A stretch of 64,000 nucleotides of DNA, taken from Paraferrimonas sedimenticola. GTDB lineage: Bacteria; Pseudomonadota; Gammaproteobacteria; Enterobacterales; Shewanellaceae. The translations under genes were made by a program, and so were the position numbers. The notes beneath the pieces were generated by a model. The model did not search any database. It saw only the letters and a list, made by a program, of their open reading frames with translations, and was not told the DNA's origin. Below are positions 35,867 through 46,114 of the stretch, piece after piece. Location of the stretch: contig NZ_NRIR01000001.1 in assembly GCF_002282855.1 (NCBI RefSeq), positions 705,308 to 769,307 of the forward strand. The letters are read 5' to 3'. How positions within the stretch are numbered: the stretch's first letter is position 1; each line of letters opens with the position of its first letter.

Positions 35867-36928
35867 TTGAGCAACAAACTTACCACTTTGGAACTGTTTT
35901 TAGAGCCGTCGGATAGCCGCCGGCTCGCCTCCCTTTGCGGCCCATTTGACGACAATCTAAAGCAATTGGAGCGGCGCCTTGGCGTTGAACTTAGCTACCG
36001 CAACAACCAGTTCTCAATTGTGGGTGAACCCCATCACGCCCTCGGCGTGCAGGAATTACTGAAGTCGCTTTACACAGAAACGGCACCAGTGCGCGGGCAG
36101 ATTCCGGACCTAGAACCAGACCAAGTGCACTTAGCCATTCAAGAAGCGCGTATTCTGGACGCCAACGAAACCGACCGTTTCGGCAAAGAAATCTACGTCA
36201 AAACCAAGCGAGGGGTGATTAAGCCCCGCAATCCTAATCAGTCGCAATACATTGCCAATATCGTCAATCACGACATTACCTTTGGGATTGGCCCGGCCGG
36301 TACCGGTAAAACTTACTTGGCGGTAGCCGCTGCGGTGGACGCACTGGAGCGTCAAGAAGTGCGCCGTATTTTGCTGACCCGTCCAGCGGTAGAGGCCGGT
36401 GAAAAGCTCGGTTTTTTACCGGGCGATCTAAGCCAAAAGGTCGACCCTTATTTACGTCCACTGTACGACGCCCTGTTTGAGATGCTCGGCTTTGAGCGCG
36501 TTGAGAAGCTAATTGAGCGCAACGTCATCGAAGTGGCGCCACTGGCCTACATGCGCGGTCGTACCCTCAACGATGCCTTTATCATTCTGGATGAATCGCA
36601 AAACACGACTACCGAGCAGATGAAGATGTTTTTGACCCGTATCGGCTTTAACAGCCGCGCGGTGATCACAGGCGATATTACTCAAATCGACTTGCCTCGC
36701 GGTGTGCGTTCGGGATTGCGTCACGCCATCGAGGTATTGGGTAAGGTCAACGACATCAGCTTTAACTTCTTCCAGTCAAAAGATGTAGTACGCCACCCTG
36801 TCGTGGCCAGTATTGTCGAAGCGTACGAAGCCTACGACCAAGAGCAGCACAAAATAAAAGCCGCCAAAGAAGCGGAAGCTCGTGCTCAGGCTGAGGCGGC
36901 AAAAGCCGATGACAATGCATCAGATTGA
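35867..36928 (+). CDS. ybeZ: PhoH-like ATPase (YbeZ)
   Basis: A 353-residue P-loop ATPase that works with the endoribonuclease YbeY. Walker A is GPAGTGKT from residue 142 and Walker B is [11 protein letters not shown] near 240. The N-terminal part contains the KH-like region, and the C-terminal tail is charged and Ala-rich ([14 protein letters not shown]). The start is TTG with AAGGA ten bases upstream; the next ATG is far inside the conserved region. Its 3' end overlaps ybeY by 20 bases. Confidence 0.93.
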   Translation: MSNKLTTLELFLEPSDSRRLASLCGPFDDNLKQLERRLGVELSYRNNQFSIVGEPHHALGVQELLKSLYTETAPVRGQIPDLEPDQVHLAIQEARILDANETDRFGKEIYVKTKRGVIKPRNPNQSQYIANIVNHDITFGIGPAGTGKTYLAVAAAVDALERQEVRRILLTRPAVEAGEKLGFLPGDLSQKVDPYLRPLYDALFEMLGFERVEKLIERNVIEVAPLAYMRGRTLNDAFIILDESQNTTTEQMKMFLTRIGFNSRAVITGDITQIDLPRGVRSGLRHAIEVLGKVNDISFNFFQSKDVVRHPVVASIVEAYEAYDQEQHKIKAAKEAEARAQAEAAKADDNASD

Positions 36929-37370
36929 TTATCAGATAGCGGTTGAAAGGGACTGGCTGCCAAGCCAGTCTGACCTCGAACTCTGGGTTACAGCTGCGTT
37001 AACTGGCCGCTTTGACAATGAGGCCGAGCTCACCATTCGCGTGGTGGAAAGCGATGAAAGTCAGCAGCTCAATCGCGACTACCGCGGCAAAGACAAACCC
37101 ACCAATGTGCTCAGTTTTCCCTTTGAAGCACCACCGGGTATCGAGCTTAACCTATTGGGCGACTTGATCATTTGCGCCGAAGTGGTGGAAAGCGAAGCCA
37201 ACCAGCAAAACAAGCCTCTCACTAGCCATTGGGCCCACATGGTGGTCCATGGTTGCCTGCATTTATTGGGATTCGATCACATAGACGACAATCAAGCCGA
37301 GGCCATGGAAGCCATCGAAATTGCCGTCATGGCTGAGTTGGGGTATAACGATCCCTACGCGGACCAATAA
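36909..37370 (+). CDS. ybeY: Endoribonuclease YbeY (16S rRNA maturation)
   Basis: YbeY is a zinc RNase needed for 16S 3'-end processing and ribosome quality control. ATG 36909, behind GAGGCGG, gives 153 residues (155 in E. coli); a second ATG six bases later is also possible. The zinc motif [11 protein letters not shown] has all three His, and the [17 protein letters not shown] region is intact. It overlaps ybeZ by 20 bases, a common arrangement for this partner pair. Confidence 0.96.
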   Translation: MTMHQIDYQIAVERDWLPSQSDLELWVTAALTGRFDNEAELTIRVVESDESQQLNRDYRGKDKPTNVLSFPFEAPPGIELNLLGDLIICAEVVESEANQQNKPLTSHWAHMVVHGCLHLLGFDHIDDNQAEAMEAIEIAVMAELGYNDPYADQ

Positions 37371-37414
37371 ATCTGTCATATACTGAATTTTTACACTAGC
37401 AACAATAGGATACT

Positions 37415-38296
37415 ATGAGCGAAGATAACCCTCCATCGGGCAAGGGCGCCCACAAGAAAACCCTGTTCGAACGCATCGGCCAGATTTTCCAGGGGGAGCC
37501 CCAAAATCGCGAAGAACTCGTGGACGTGATCCACGATGCAGAACAACGCCATCTGATTACCACTGATACCAAAGAGATGATCAAAGGCGTTCTTGAGGTC
37601 ACAGACCTAAGAGTTCGGGACATCATGATCCCACGCTCGCAAATTGTTGCCATTCAAAAAGATTTGTCCATCACTGAACTGATGGAAATCGTTATCGATT
37701 CGTCACACTCTCGCTTTCCCGTGGTCAACGAAGACAAAGACCACATCGAGGGTATTTTGCTGGCGAAAGACCTGCTTCAATACGGCTTTACCAAAGACTA
37801 CCAGGACTTCTCCATCGACATGGTGATCCGCCCTGTGGTGGTAGTGCCAGAAAGCAAACGCGTCGACGTGTTGCTCAAAGAATTCCGCTTACAGCGCTAT
37901 CACATGGCCATGGTGGTCGATGAGTATGGCGGTGTATCTGGCTTGGTCACCATTGAGGACATTCTCGAAGAAATCGTTGGTGATATCGAAGACGAGTACG
38001 ACCACGACTCCGGCGACGATTTAGAGATTCGTCGCGTCTCCCGTCAGGTCTATATGGTCAAGGCCTTAACCCCAATCGAAGCCTTTAACCAAAACTTCGC
38101 CACCGAATTCTCCGACGAAGAATTCGACACCATTGGCGGTTTGGTATCCCACGCCTTTGGCCATCTGCCTGAGCGCGGCGAAAAAGTCACTGTCGAAGGT
38201 TTTGAGTTTAAGGTGGTCAACGCCGACACTCGCCGCCTGATCCAGCTGCAAGTCAAAGTGCCCGAGGAAGCACTACAAACCGACGAGACTCTCTAA
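37415..38296 (+). CDS. corC: CorC/YbeX CBS-domain protein
   Basis: A 293-residue cytoplasmic protein (292 in E. coli) with two CBS domains at about residues 70-190 and a C-terminal CorC_HlyC domain. The [22 protein letters not shown] motif is typical. It was first named for magnesium/cobalt efflux and is now also tied to ribosome metabolism through its ybeZ-ybeY neighbours. It sits between ybeY (44 bases upstream) and lnt (3 bases downstream). Confidence 0.95.
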   Translation: MSEDNPPSGKGAHKKTLFERIGQIFQGEPQNREELVDVIHDAEQRHLITTDTKEMIKGVLEVTDLRVRDIMIPRSQIVAIQKDLSITELMEIVIDSSHSRFPVVNEDKDHIEGILLAKDLLQYGFTKDYQDFSIDMVIRPVVVVPESKRVDVLLKEFRLQRYHMAMVVDEYGGVSGLVTIEDILEEIVGDIEDEYDHDSGDDLEIRRVSRQVYMVKALTPIEAFNQNFATEFSDEEFDTIGGLVSHAFGHLPERGEKVTVEGFEFKVVNADTRRLIQLQVKVPEEALQTDETL

Positions 38297-38299
38297 AGC

Positions 38300-39802
38300 A
38301 TGAATCCCAGCCGTGTTTGGATCGCGACACTCATCGCTTGGCTAGCCGGTGCCTCTACGGCACTGGCCTACGCACCCTATAATTTAAGCCCGATTGCCGC
38401 CATCGCCTTAGCGGTTCCCCTTTGGCTATCGCAAGGACGCTCTAACAAAGGGCTAGCCGCCATTTGGTTTGGCTATGGCTTTGGTAAATTTGCGGTTGGC
38501 ATTAGCTGGGTGCACGTCAGTATGGCGGTCTACGGCGGTTTACCATTGGCGGTGTCTATCGCTCTAATGGCTGGTTTAGCTGCGTATCTGGCCTTGTACC
38601 CCATGTTGGCCGGTCTGCTGCTCAAACGCCTCACCGGTGACTTTAAACCCTTGCCAGTACTGCTGGGCTTTCCGCTGATTTGGACGCTTACCGAATGGCT
38701 TCGCGGCCAATTACTCACCGGCTTCCCTTGGATTTGGGAAGGCTACGCACTGGCCGATACGCCACTGGCGGATTTAGCCAGCATCATAGGCACGCTGGGA
38801 CTGACCGGCTTGATGGCTGCGCTGGGTGCTAGCGTCTACGCCCTGACTCGCGCGAGCTACAAGCCCAGCCTGGTGTTGTGGTTAGTGGTTGCCCTAAGCG
38901 CTATGTTGCCATCGAAACTCACTCCTATGCCCGAAGCCCAGAAGACTATCGATGTGGCTTTGGTGCAGGGCAACATTGAGCAAAGTATGAAGTGGCGCCC
39001 TGAGCGTTTGTGGCCCACTTTGGTGAAATACTTGGAACTGTCGCGACCCCACAAGCAAGCGGATCTCATCGTCTGGCCAGAGGCGGCGATCCCGGCGCCT
39101 GAGCACCAGTTAATGGAGTTCATTCAGTTCGCCGCCAACGAGGTCAAAGAGACTCCGAGCAACATCATCAGCGGCACGATTTTAGTGCAAGACGGTGAGT
39201 ATTATAACTCGCTGCGAGTACTGACAGATTCAGACTCAACTCTGCTGAACGCTGGCGAGCGCTACGATAAACACCACTTGTTGCCCATTGGCGAGTTTGT
39301 GCCCTTTGGCGATTTGCTGCGCCCGTTAGCGCCGTTCTTTAATTTGCCCATGTCGTCCTTTACTCGCGGCGGCTATCAGCAAACCAACCTAAAAGCCTCG
39401 GGTGTCGATTTACTCCCAGCCATTTGCTACGAAATCGCTTTTCCTGAGCAGGTACGCGCCAATCTCAGTGAGGATACCGAGCTGCTATTAACGGTCTCTA
39501 ATGACGCTTGGTTTGGCACCAGTGCCGGCCCGTTGCAACACATGCAAATCGCACAAATGCGCAGTATTGAGTTAGGACGCCCATTGCTTCGCACCACCAA
39601 CAATGGGGTCACTGCGATTGTGGATGCCAGTGGCACTATTACCCACAAGATTGAGCAGTTTGAAGAAGGCGTATTGCGCGCCGATGTGGCACTGGTGAAG
39701 CGCGATACTGTATTCGCCCAGTTTGGCCACAGCCTGTGGTGGATACTAGCGTTACTGGGCGGTGTTGCGGCCTTTTGGGTTAACCGCCGTCTGGTGGACT
39801 AA
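38300..39802 (+). CDS. lnt: Apolipoprotein N-acyltransferase
   Basis: Lnt adds the third acyl chain to the N-terminal Cys of lipoproteins in the inner membrane. The 500-residue protein (512 in E. coli) has about six N-terminal helices followed by a nitrilase-type domain. The catalytic triad is visible as Glu261 (WPEAAIP), Lys324 (DKHHLLPIGEF) and Cys376 (PAICYEIAFPE). A C-terminal helix anchors the protein again. Its last 23 bases overlap the end of the convergent ybeL-like gene. Confidence 0.97.
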   Translation: MNPSRVWIATLIAWLAGASTALAYAPYNLSPIAAIALAVPLWLSQGRSNKGLAAIWFGYGFGKFAVGISWVHVSMAVYGGLPLAVSIALMAGLAAYLALYPMLAGLLLKRLTGDFKPLPVLLGFPLIWTLTEWLRGQLLTGFPWIWEGYALADTPLADLASIIGTLGLTGLMAALGASVYALTRASYKPSLVLWLVVALSAMLPSKLTPMPEAQKTIDVALVQGNIEQSMKWRPERLWPTLVKYLELSRPHKQADLIVWPEAAIPAPEHQLMEFIQFAANEVKETPSNIISGTILVQDGEYYNSLRVLTDSDSTLLNAGERYDKHHLLPIGEFVPFGDLLRPLAPFFNLPMSSFTRGGYQQTNLKASGVDLLPAICYEIAFPEQVRANLSEDTELLLTVSNDAWFGTSAGPLQHMQIAQMRSIELGRPLLRTTNNGVTAIVDASGTITHKIEQFEEGVLRADVALVKRDTVFAQFGHSLWWILALLGGVAAFWVNRRLVD

Positions 39803-40298
39803 GTACGATGGGCGGGCGTTCAAATTGCTCGCTATCGCACTCACTGCAGGCTTGAATCATCGCCGGATGCTCGTAACTGGTAACATGGCCGCAATTGTTG
39901 CAACGCAGCTCACCATGACCAATGATCTCCCCAGCTAAATAACGTCCCTCGTTCTCGAGGTCGTGCTCTAGTTGTTGACGCTCAATGTGGCTTTGGTCCG
40001 ACATTCGATACAACCAGTCCCACAGCTTATCACCGGCCAATAACGCGGTCGGGCTAACATTGACGTCATTGGCATCGCGATTGTTAAGCAGAGCTCGCAC
40101 ATCACGCCGAACAAAGCCCTCGACCAGATCTAATTCGCCCTTGTCAGCAAACGCTTTGAGTTCAATGTAATCCTTGCTCTGCGCCATCAACTCATCGAGC
40201 GCATCTATGTCTAATTCGGGATCGCTTTGGAACTTGCGTTGCATTTGTAGCAAGAGTTCATGGTAACAGGTCAGTAATCGCTGGCTGCGCTCGCTCAT
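39780..40298 (-). CDS. Zinc-ribbon protein of the YbeL/DUF1451 family
   Basis: A 172-residue cytoplasmic protein with a helical N-terminal part and a C-terminal zinc ribbon built from CNNC and CSEC. Length and layout match E. coli YbeL, whose gene also lies beside leuS. The function is unknown. Its stop falls inside the end of lnt, so the two genes converge with a 23-base overlap and no room for a terminator. Confidence 0.85.
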   Translation of the reverse strand: MSERSQRLLTCYHELLLQMQRKFQSDPELDIDALDELMAQSKDYIELKAFADKGELDLVEGFVRRDVRALLNNRDANDVNVSPTALLAGDKLWDWLYRMSDQSHIERQQLEHDLENEGRYLAGEIIGHGELRCNNCGHVTSYEHPAMIQACSECDSEQFERPPIVLSPPDGG

Positions 40299-40478
40299 AT
40301 GGCTATTCTCCTAACCCCAGCGCTGTCCGTAAAAAACGCCGCTAGCTCGACGCTTTTGGCTTTCGGTTACAGCCGCTTTGGTTTATTCTATGCAGATCTT
40401 TTTCACCTTCATTATGAACATAGTTAGCGCAGCCCAAATCTGCAAAGCTCGGGCATAAGACGCGCTTAGGAATTTTCA

Positions 40479-43058
40479 ATGTCTCAGGCCTATAATCCGG
40501 CAGAAATCGAAGCCAAAATTCAGACCCATTGGAGCGAGAGCGGTACCTTTGAAGCCAAAGAAGACCCATCCCGCGAGAAGTTCTACTGTCTGTCCATGTT
40601 CCCCTACCCGTCAGGCCGTCTGCACATGGGGCACGTGCGCAACTACACCATTGGTGATGTGATTTCTCGCTACCAGCGTTTGCAAGGCAAAAATGTACTG
40701 CAGCCAATCGGTTGGGACGCCTTTGGTCTACCGGCAGAAAATGCCGCAGTGAAAAACAACGCCTCACCGGCGCCGTGGACCTACGAGAACATCGAATACA
40801 TGAAGGGCCAGCTAAAAATGCTGGGACTTGGCTACGACTGGAGCCGTGAACTGGCCACCTGTAAGCCGGATTACTACCGCTGGGAGCAGTGGTTCTTCAC
40901 TCGCCTGCACGACAAAGGCCTAGTCTACAAGAAAATGGCCACGGTTAACTGGGATCCCGTGGATCAAACCGTACTGGCTAACGAGCAGGTGGTCGACGGT
41001 CGCGGCTGGCGCTCAGGCGCTTTGGTTGAGCAAAAAGAAATTCCACAGTGGTTCATTAAGATCACTGCCTACGCTCAGCAACTGCTAGACGATTTAGAGC
41101 GCTTGAGCGGTTGGCCTGACATGGTGAAAACCATGCAACGCAACTGGATTGGCCGCAGCGAAGGCGTACAAATGACCTTTGACGTAGCGGACTCAGCTGA
41201 GCAAGTGGAAGTCTACACCACCCGCCCTGACACTCTTATGGGCGTGACCTACCTAGCGATCGCTGCAGGTCACCCATTGGCTGCCAAAGCCGCTGAAAAC
41301 AACGCCGAGCTGGCCGCCTTTGTTGATGAGTGTAAAAACAACAAGGTTGCCGAAGCGGACATGGCGACCATGGAGAAAAAAGGCCAGCCTACCGGTCTTT
41401 ACGCAATTCACCCAATCACTGGCAAGCAAGTGCCAATTTGGGTAGCGAACTTCGTATTGATGGATTACGGCACTGGCGCTGTGATGTCAGTTCCTGCCCA
41501 CGACCAGCGCGACTATGAGTTTGCCAAAGCTTACGGTCTGAACATCGAAGCGGTAATCAAGCCGACCGACGGTGACGTGGATATCAGCGAGCAAGCCTAC
41601 ACAGACAGAGGCGTACTGTTTAACTCGGGCGAGTTTGACGGTCAGGACTTTGATGGTGCCTTTAAGGCAATTGCTAGCAAGCTGGCTGAGCTTGGCAAAG
41701 GTGAGACCACAGTTAACTTCCGTTTGCGCGACTGGGGTGTCTCTCGTCAGCGCTACTGGGGAGCGCCAATTCCGATGGCGACTTTGGAAAACGGCGAAAC
41801 CGTTACCGTACCGGCGGAAGACCTGCCAGTACGTTTGCCAGAAGAAGTTAAGATGGACGGCGTGACCAGCCCGCTCAAAGCCGACAAAGCTTGGCAGCAA
41901 ACCAGCATCAATGGCCAGCCAGCCACTCGCGAAACCGATACCTTTGACACCTTCATGGAGTCGAGCTGGTACTACGCGCGCTACACCTGCCCAGATTTCG
42001 ACGGCGGCATGCTAAACCCAGACCAAGCCAACTACTGGCTGCCAGTTGACCAGTACATTGGTGGTATCGAGCACGCGGTAATGCACCTGTTGTACTCGCG
42101 CTTCTATCACAAGCTGCTTCGCGATGAGCAATTGGTTGATTCGGACGAGCCGTTTGAGAACCTACTGTGCCAAGGCATGGTATTGGCCGACGCTTTCTAC
42201 TGGGAAGACGACAAAGGCGGCCAACACTGGGTGTCACCTACTGAAGTGAACGTTGAGCGCGACGACAAAGGTCGTATCGCCAAAGCCACCGACAAAGACG
42301 GTCATGAGCTAATTCACGCCGGTATGGTGAAGATGTCTAAGTCGAAGAACAACGGCATCGACCCACAACTCATGGTTGAAAAGTACGGCGCAGATACCGT
42401 GCGTTTGTTCATGATGTTCGCCGCTCCTGCTGACATGACCCTTGAGTGGCAAGAGTCTGGCGTAGACGGTGCCCACCGCTTCTTGAAGCGTCTGTGGAAA
42501 CTGGCCCAAGACCACATCGCCAACGGCCCAGCACCTGAACTTAAGGTGTCAGAGTTAAGCGTTGCGCAAAAAGACCTGCGTCGCGCCTTGCACAAGACCA
42601 TCGCCAAAGTAGGTGATGATATTGGTCGTCGTCAAGCCTTTAACACCGCAGTAGCAGCTGTTATGGAGCTTTTGAACCAATTGACCAAAGCGCCGCTGGA
42701 AAGCGAGCAAGACCGTGCCTTGATGCAAGAAGCGCTGCACTCAGTGGTTCGCTTGCTGTACCCATTCACTCCGCACTTGAGCTTCACCCTGTGGAACGAG
42801 TTGGGCTTTGACGGTGATATTGACCAAGCCAGCTGGCCACAAGTGGACGAAGCGGCTTTGGTTGAAGACAGCAAGCTGATCGTGGTTCAGGTGAACGGTA
42901 AAGTACGCTCGCGATTGACCGTACCAGCCGATGCCGACCAAGACGCGGTTCAAGCCATCGCCATGAGCGATGACAACGTAACTCGCTTTACCGAAGACAA
43001 AACAATCCGTAAAGTGATCTATGTGCCAGGTAAACTGTTGAATATCGTAGCTAACTAA
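40479..43058 (+). CDS. leuS: Leucyl-tRNA synthetase
   Basis: A class I synthetase of 859 residues (860 in E. coli). The HIGH motif appears as [13 protein letters not shown] and the KMSKS motif as [10 protein letters not shown] near residue 620. The CP1 editing domain is present with the Thr-rich [12 protein letters not shown] loop. The ATG has a TAGGA ribosome site. The stop shares a base with the start of lptE. There is no visible T-box; regulation is not evident. Confidence 0.98.
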   Translation: MSQAYNPAEIEAKIQTHWSESGTFEAKEDPSREKFYCLSMFPYPSGRLHMGHVRNYTIGDVISRYQRLQGKNVLQPIGWDAFGLPAENAAVKNNASPAPWTYENIEYMKGQLKMLGLGYDWSRELATCKPDYYRWEQWFFTRLHDKGLVYKKMATVNWDPVDQTVLANEQVVDGRGWRSGALVEQKEIPQWFIKITAYAQQLLDDLERLSGWPDMVKTMQRNWIGRSEGVQMTFDVADSAEQVEVYTTRPDTLMGVTYLAIAAGHPLAAKAAENNAELAAFVDECKNNKVAEADMATMEKKGQPTGLYAIHPITGKQVPIWVANFVLMDYGTGAVMSVPAHDQRDYEFAKAYGLNIEAVIKPTDGDVDISEQAYTDRGVLFNSGEFDGQDFDGAFKAIASKLAELGKGETTVNFRLRDWGVSRQRYWGAPIPMATLENGETVTVPAEDLPVRLPEEVKMDGVTSPLKADKAWQQTSINGQPATRETDTFDTFMESSWYYARYTCPDFDGGMLNPDQANYWLPVDQYIGGIEHAVMHLLYSRFYHKLLRDEQLVDSDEPFENLLCQGMVLADAFYWEDDKGGQHWVSPTEVNVERDDKGRIAKATDKDGHELIHAGMVKMSKSKNNGIDPQLMVEKYGADTVRLFMMFAAPADMTLEWQESGVDGAHRFLKRLWKLAQDHIANGPAPELKVSELSVAQKDLRRALHKTIAKVGDDIGRRQAFNTAVAAVMELLNQLTKAPLESEQDRALMQEALHSVVRLLYPFTPHLSFTLWNELGFDGDIDQASWPQVDEAALVEDSKLIVVQVNGKVRSRLTVPADADQDAVQAIAMSDDNVTRFTEDKTIRKVIYVPGKLLNIVAN

Positions 43059-43567
43059 TGAAATTGTCAGGTGCGCTAAGAGCGCTAATTGGATTTGGTT
43101 TAACCCTGTCGCTGCTATTTAGCAGCGGCTGCGGCTTTCGCCTGCAAGGCAGCTACCAAATTCCGGATACGCTGCAAACCATTCACCTGTCCTCCAACGA
43201 TCAGTACAGCGAGTTAACTCGCTTGCTGAGCGAGCGCTTGCGGGTCAACAATGTCCAGTTAGTGGACTCAGACCCGCAAACCGTTCCCGAGCTAAGGCTT
43301 ATCAACGACCGTCTTGAGCGCTCTACCCTGTCGCTATTCCCATCCGGTAAAGTGGCGGAGTACGAGCTGATTTACACGGTGGATTTCGCGGTGAGCCAAC
43401 CCGGGCGCGAACCGCGAGCCGAGTCGGTGATCATTCGCCGCGACTACCTTGATGACCCGCGTACCGCACTGGCTAAAAGCCGTGAAATGGATATGTTGCT
43501 CAAAGAGATGCGCCAGCAAGCTGCGGATCGCATTGTTATCGTGCTAGCGTCTTTCTCGGAGAGTTAA
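43058..43567 (+). CDS. lptE: LPS-assembly lipoprotein LptE
   Basis: LptE plugs the LptD barrel that delivers LPS to the outer leaflet. The 169-residue precursor has a lipobox LLFSSGC near residue 26 followed by GFRLQGSYQIPDTL, the family signature. Its start overlaps the leuS stop and its stop overlaps the holA start, each by one base (TAATG), as in the conserved leuS-lptE-holA-nadD operon. Confidence 0.94.
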   Translation: MKLSGALRALIGFGLTLSLLFSSGCGFRLQGSYQIPDTLQTIHLSSNDQYSELTRLLSERLRVNNVQLVDSDPQTVPELRLINDRLERSTLSLFPSGKVAEYELIYTVDFAVSQPGREPRAESVIIRRDYLDDPRTALAKSREMDMLLKEMRQQAADRIVIVLASFSES

Positions 43568-44598
43568 TGCGCATATTTTCCAATCAGTTAGATTCCCATT
43601 TAACTCCGTTAAAACCGGTTTATCTGCTGTTTGGCGACGACCCTTTCGTATTGGACAACGCCCTGCAAAGCCTGCGTGCAGCCGCACGAGCACAAGGCTT
43701 TGAAGAGCGTGTTCAACTATCCCAAGACACAGGATTTCAGTGGCAAGAACTGTTCGATGAGTGGAACGCCCTTAGCCTGTTTGCCTCCAAGCGTTTGTTT
43801 GAACTGGAATTGCCCACGGCCAAGCCTGGCAAAGAAGGCGGCGCCGCGTTAACTCAGTTGTTAGCCGAGCCCAATCCAGACCAAGTGCTGATTGTGTACG
43901 GCCCTAAAATTGCCGCCGAGTCCACCAAAACCAAGTGGTTTAAAACCTTGGATGCTCAAGGGGTGTACCTGCCTTGCACCACTCCTGAAGGTCCTCAGTT
44001 TAGTCGTTGGTTGAGCCAACGCGTTCAGCACTATCGCCTCAACTTGAGCCAAGACGCCAATGCGCTACTGGCCGCCATGTTTGAAGGTAACTTGGTGGGT
44101 GCGGATCAGGCGTTAAAGCAAATGCAGTTGCTAAGCCCTATTGAACGCATTGAGCAAGCGCAAGTCGAGCAGTGGCTCGAAGACCAGTCTCGCTTTAGCG
44201 TATTCCAACTGGTAGACACCCTGTTGGTGCTAGCGCCACAGCGCTCGATGCACATGCTAAAACAACTGCAGGCAGAAGGCGTGGCTAGCCAAGTGGTGTT
44301 GTGGTCGCTCAATCAAGAGCTCGGCCGTTTGTTGCTGTTAAAGCAAGCGCAGCAGAATCGCGAGTCACTGGCACCGATATACAAGGCCCACCGAATTTGG
44401 GATAAGCGTCAGCCACTGTACCAACAAGCATTGGCGCGTCTGAGCCTTGAGCAAATCCAGTCCATGCTGCAACTGTCGAGCCGTATCGAGTCTGAGCTAA
44501 AATTCCACGGCGAAGAATCTTGGGCACAGCTAGCACAACTTTGCTTGCTGTTTGACCCCAGCGCCCACGCTCAGCTGCCCGTCATGGAAGTGCGATGA
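43567..44598 (+). CDS. holA: DNA polymerase III delta subunit
   Basis: HolA opens the beta clamp within the clamp loader. The 343-residue length equals that of E. coli. N-terminal motifs LTPLKPVYLLFGDDPFVLDNAL and the FASKRLFELELP strand are typical. It is in the middle of the leuS-lptE-holA-nadD operon, with its TGA overlapping the nadD ATG by four bases. Confidence 0.95.
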   Translation: MRIFSNQLDSHLTPLKPVYLLFGDDPFVLDNALQSLRAAARAQGFEERVQLSQDTGFQWQELFDEWNALSLFASKRLFELELPTAKPGKEGGAALTQLLAEPNPDQVLIVYGPKIAAESTKTKWFKTLDAQGVYLPCTTPEGPQFSRWLSQRVQHYRLNLSQDANALLAAMFEGNLVGADQALKQMQLLSPIERIEQAQVEQWLEDQSRFSVFQLVDTLLVLAPQRSMHMLKQLQAEGVASQVVLWSLNQELGRLLLLKQAQQNRESLAPIYKAHRIWDKRQPLYQQALARLSLEQIQSMLQLSSRIESELKFHGEESWAQLAQLCLLFDPSAHAQLPVMEVR

Positions 44599-45200
44599 GC
44601 GCTCTTCGAATTGGCTTGCTCGGTGGTACTTTTGACCCGGTTCACCTAGGCCATATTCACATTGCCAAACAAGTGTCTCGTGCGGCCCAACTGGATGAAG
44701 TCTGGCTACTGCCGAACAAGGTTCCTCCCCATAAGCCGGTACCTATCGCCACCAGCGAACAACGCCTGAGAATGCTAGAGCTGGCGCTTGAGCAACAAAC
44801 TCGATTGAGTATTTGCGATATCGAGTTGAGCCTGCCCTCGCCCTCCTACACGGTTAACACCTTGGAAGCCTTATCTCAAACTCACCCGGAGCACGAGTTT
44901 CACTTCATCATAGGCATGGATTCGGTACTGAGTTTACCCAGCTGGTGTCGTTGGCAAGACGTTGTTAAATTCGCAAAAATTATCGGTTGCGCCCGTCCGG
45001 GCTGGCACGACCCTATTCCCGCTGAGATTCAACACCTCGTCGACAATCAGGTGGTGCAGATTGTGGATATCGACCCGATTGAGATGTCATCCAGTCAGGT
45101 TCGCAAGATGTTGGCCAACGGCGACAACACCTGCCAGCAGCTATCCCCTACGGTGGCAAACTACATCAAGCAGCATCAGCTGTATCGAAATCCGGCGTAA
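44595..45200 (+). CDS. nadD: Nicotinate-mononucleotide adenylyltransferase
   Basis: NadD makes deamido-NAD from nicotinate mononucleotide and ATP. The 201-residue protein opens with GLLGGTFDPVHLGH, carrying the HxGH nucleotidyltransferase motif, and has the C-terminal ISxxxR-type motif as MSSSQVRKML. It overlaps holA by four bases. E. coli has cobC between nadD and rsfS; here there is only a 104-base gap with a promoter. Confidence 0.96.
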   Translation: MSALRIGLLGGTFDPVHLGHIHIAKQVSRAAQLDEVWLLPNKVPPHKPVPIATSEQRLRMLELALEQQTRLSICDIELSLPSPSYTVNTLEALSQTHPEHEFHFIIGMDSVLSLPSWCRWQDVVKFAKIIGCARPGWHDPIPAEIQHLVDNQVVQIVDIDPIEMSSSQVRKMLANGDNTCQQLSPTVANYIKQHQLYRNPA

Positions 45201-45260
45201 AACATCCCCCATCCGGTGGCGATTTGAGCACAAATTGCGGTTAAAGCTTGCGCGTGAGCC

Positions 45261-45269
45261 TGCTATAAT
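45261..45269 (+). promoter_or_regulatory. Extended -10 promoter for rsfS and the mrdA operon
   Basis: TGC followed directly by consensus TATAAT is an extended -10 element 36 bases before the rsfS start. No good -35 is visible at 16-18 bases. Confidence 0.6.
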
Positions 45270-45304
45270 GTCGCGCTTTCCCTGTAACCCCTTAAGGATC
45301 TCTC

Positions 45305-45622
45305 TTGGAAAATAGCCAATTGAAAGATTTCGTTGTCGATAAAATCGATGACCTAAAAGCCAAGGACATTGTGACCTTGGACGTAGCCGAAAAATCCAGC
45401 GTCACCGACTTCATGGTGATTTGCTCTGGTACCTCAAAAACTCACGTAAAATCTATCGCTGAGTACGTGGTGGTTGAAGCCAAAAAGGCGGATCTGCAGC
45501 CATTGGGCATCGAAGGTCGCGACGCTAGCGAGTGGGTATTGGTCGACATGGGCGGTGTGATTTTGCACGTAATGCAAGACAAAGCCCGCGACTTCTACCA
45601 GCTAGAAAAGCTGTGGTCCTAA
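45305..45622 (+). CDS. rsfS: Ribosomal silencing factor RsfS
   Basis: RsfS binds ribosomal protein L14 and blocks subunit joining during starvation. It has 105 residues as in E. coli. The motifs [21 protein letters not shown] and [20 protein letters not shown] are characteristic. The start is TTG with AAGGA six bases upstream, well supported. It precedes rlmH by 16 bases. Confidence 0.95.
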   Translation: MENSQLKDFVVDKIDDLKAKDIVTLDVAEKSSVTDFMVICSGTSKTHVKSIAEYVVVEAKKADLQPLGIEGRDASEWVLVDMGGVILHVMQDKARDFYQLEKLWS

Positions 45623-45638
45623 GCTCAAAAGCCAATCG

Positions 45639-46109
45639 ATGAAATTGCAGTTGATAGCGGTGGGCAACAAGATGCCCGCCTGGGTAAAAACCGGCTTTGC
45701 CGAGTACCAAGGTCGCTTTCCCAAAGACATGCCTTTTGAGCTTGTTGAGATCGCACCTGGTAAGCGCGGCAAGAACGCCGACATTGCTCGGATCTTAGAG
45801 AAAGAAGGTCAAGCCATGCTGGCCGCGGTCAAAAAGGGCAGTCGAATTGTCACTCTTGACCTACCCGGTAAAAATTGGACTACGCCAGATCTCGCTAAGC
45901 AACTGCAGTCGTGGCAATTGGACGGTCGCGATGTTAGTTTACTGATTGGTGGCCCAGAGGGCCTTAGCCCAGCGTGCAAACAGGCCGCGCACCAAAGTTG
46001 GTGCCTGTCCGGATTAACTCTTCCCCACCCCATGGTGCGAGTGTTAGTCGCCGAGAGCCTGTACCGCGCTTGGAGCTTGAATAACAATCACCCCTACCAC
46101 AGAGAATAA
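45639..46109 (+). CDS. rlmH: 23S rRNA pseudouridine-1915 N3-methyltransferase
   Basis: RlmH is a SPOUT-class methyltransferase acting on assembled 70S ribosomes. The 156-residue protein has the SAM-binding [10 protein letters not shown] near residue 101 and the C-terminal [18 protein letters not shown] and NNNHPYHR motifs, all diagnostic. It lies between rsfS and mrdA in the usual order. Confidence 0.97.
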   Translation: MKLQLIAVGNKMPAWVKTGFAEYQGRFPKDMPFELVEIAPGKRGKNADIARILEKEGQAMLAAVKKGSRIVTLDLPGKNWTTPDLAKQLQSWQLDGRDVSLLIGGPEGLSPACKQAAHQSWCLSGLTLPHPMVRVLVAESLYRAWSLNNNHPYHRE

Positions 46110-46114
46110 AATGC

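Noticed and set aside
40342..40767. A 141-codon minus-strand frame overlapping the leuS start
   Set aside because: It covers the leuS start and upstream region and is Cys/Ser/Arg-rich nonsense; leuS is certain.
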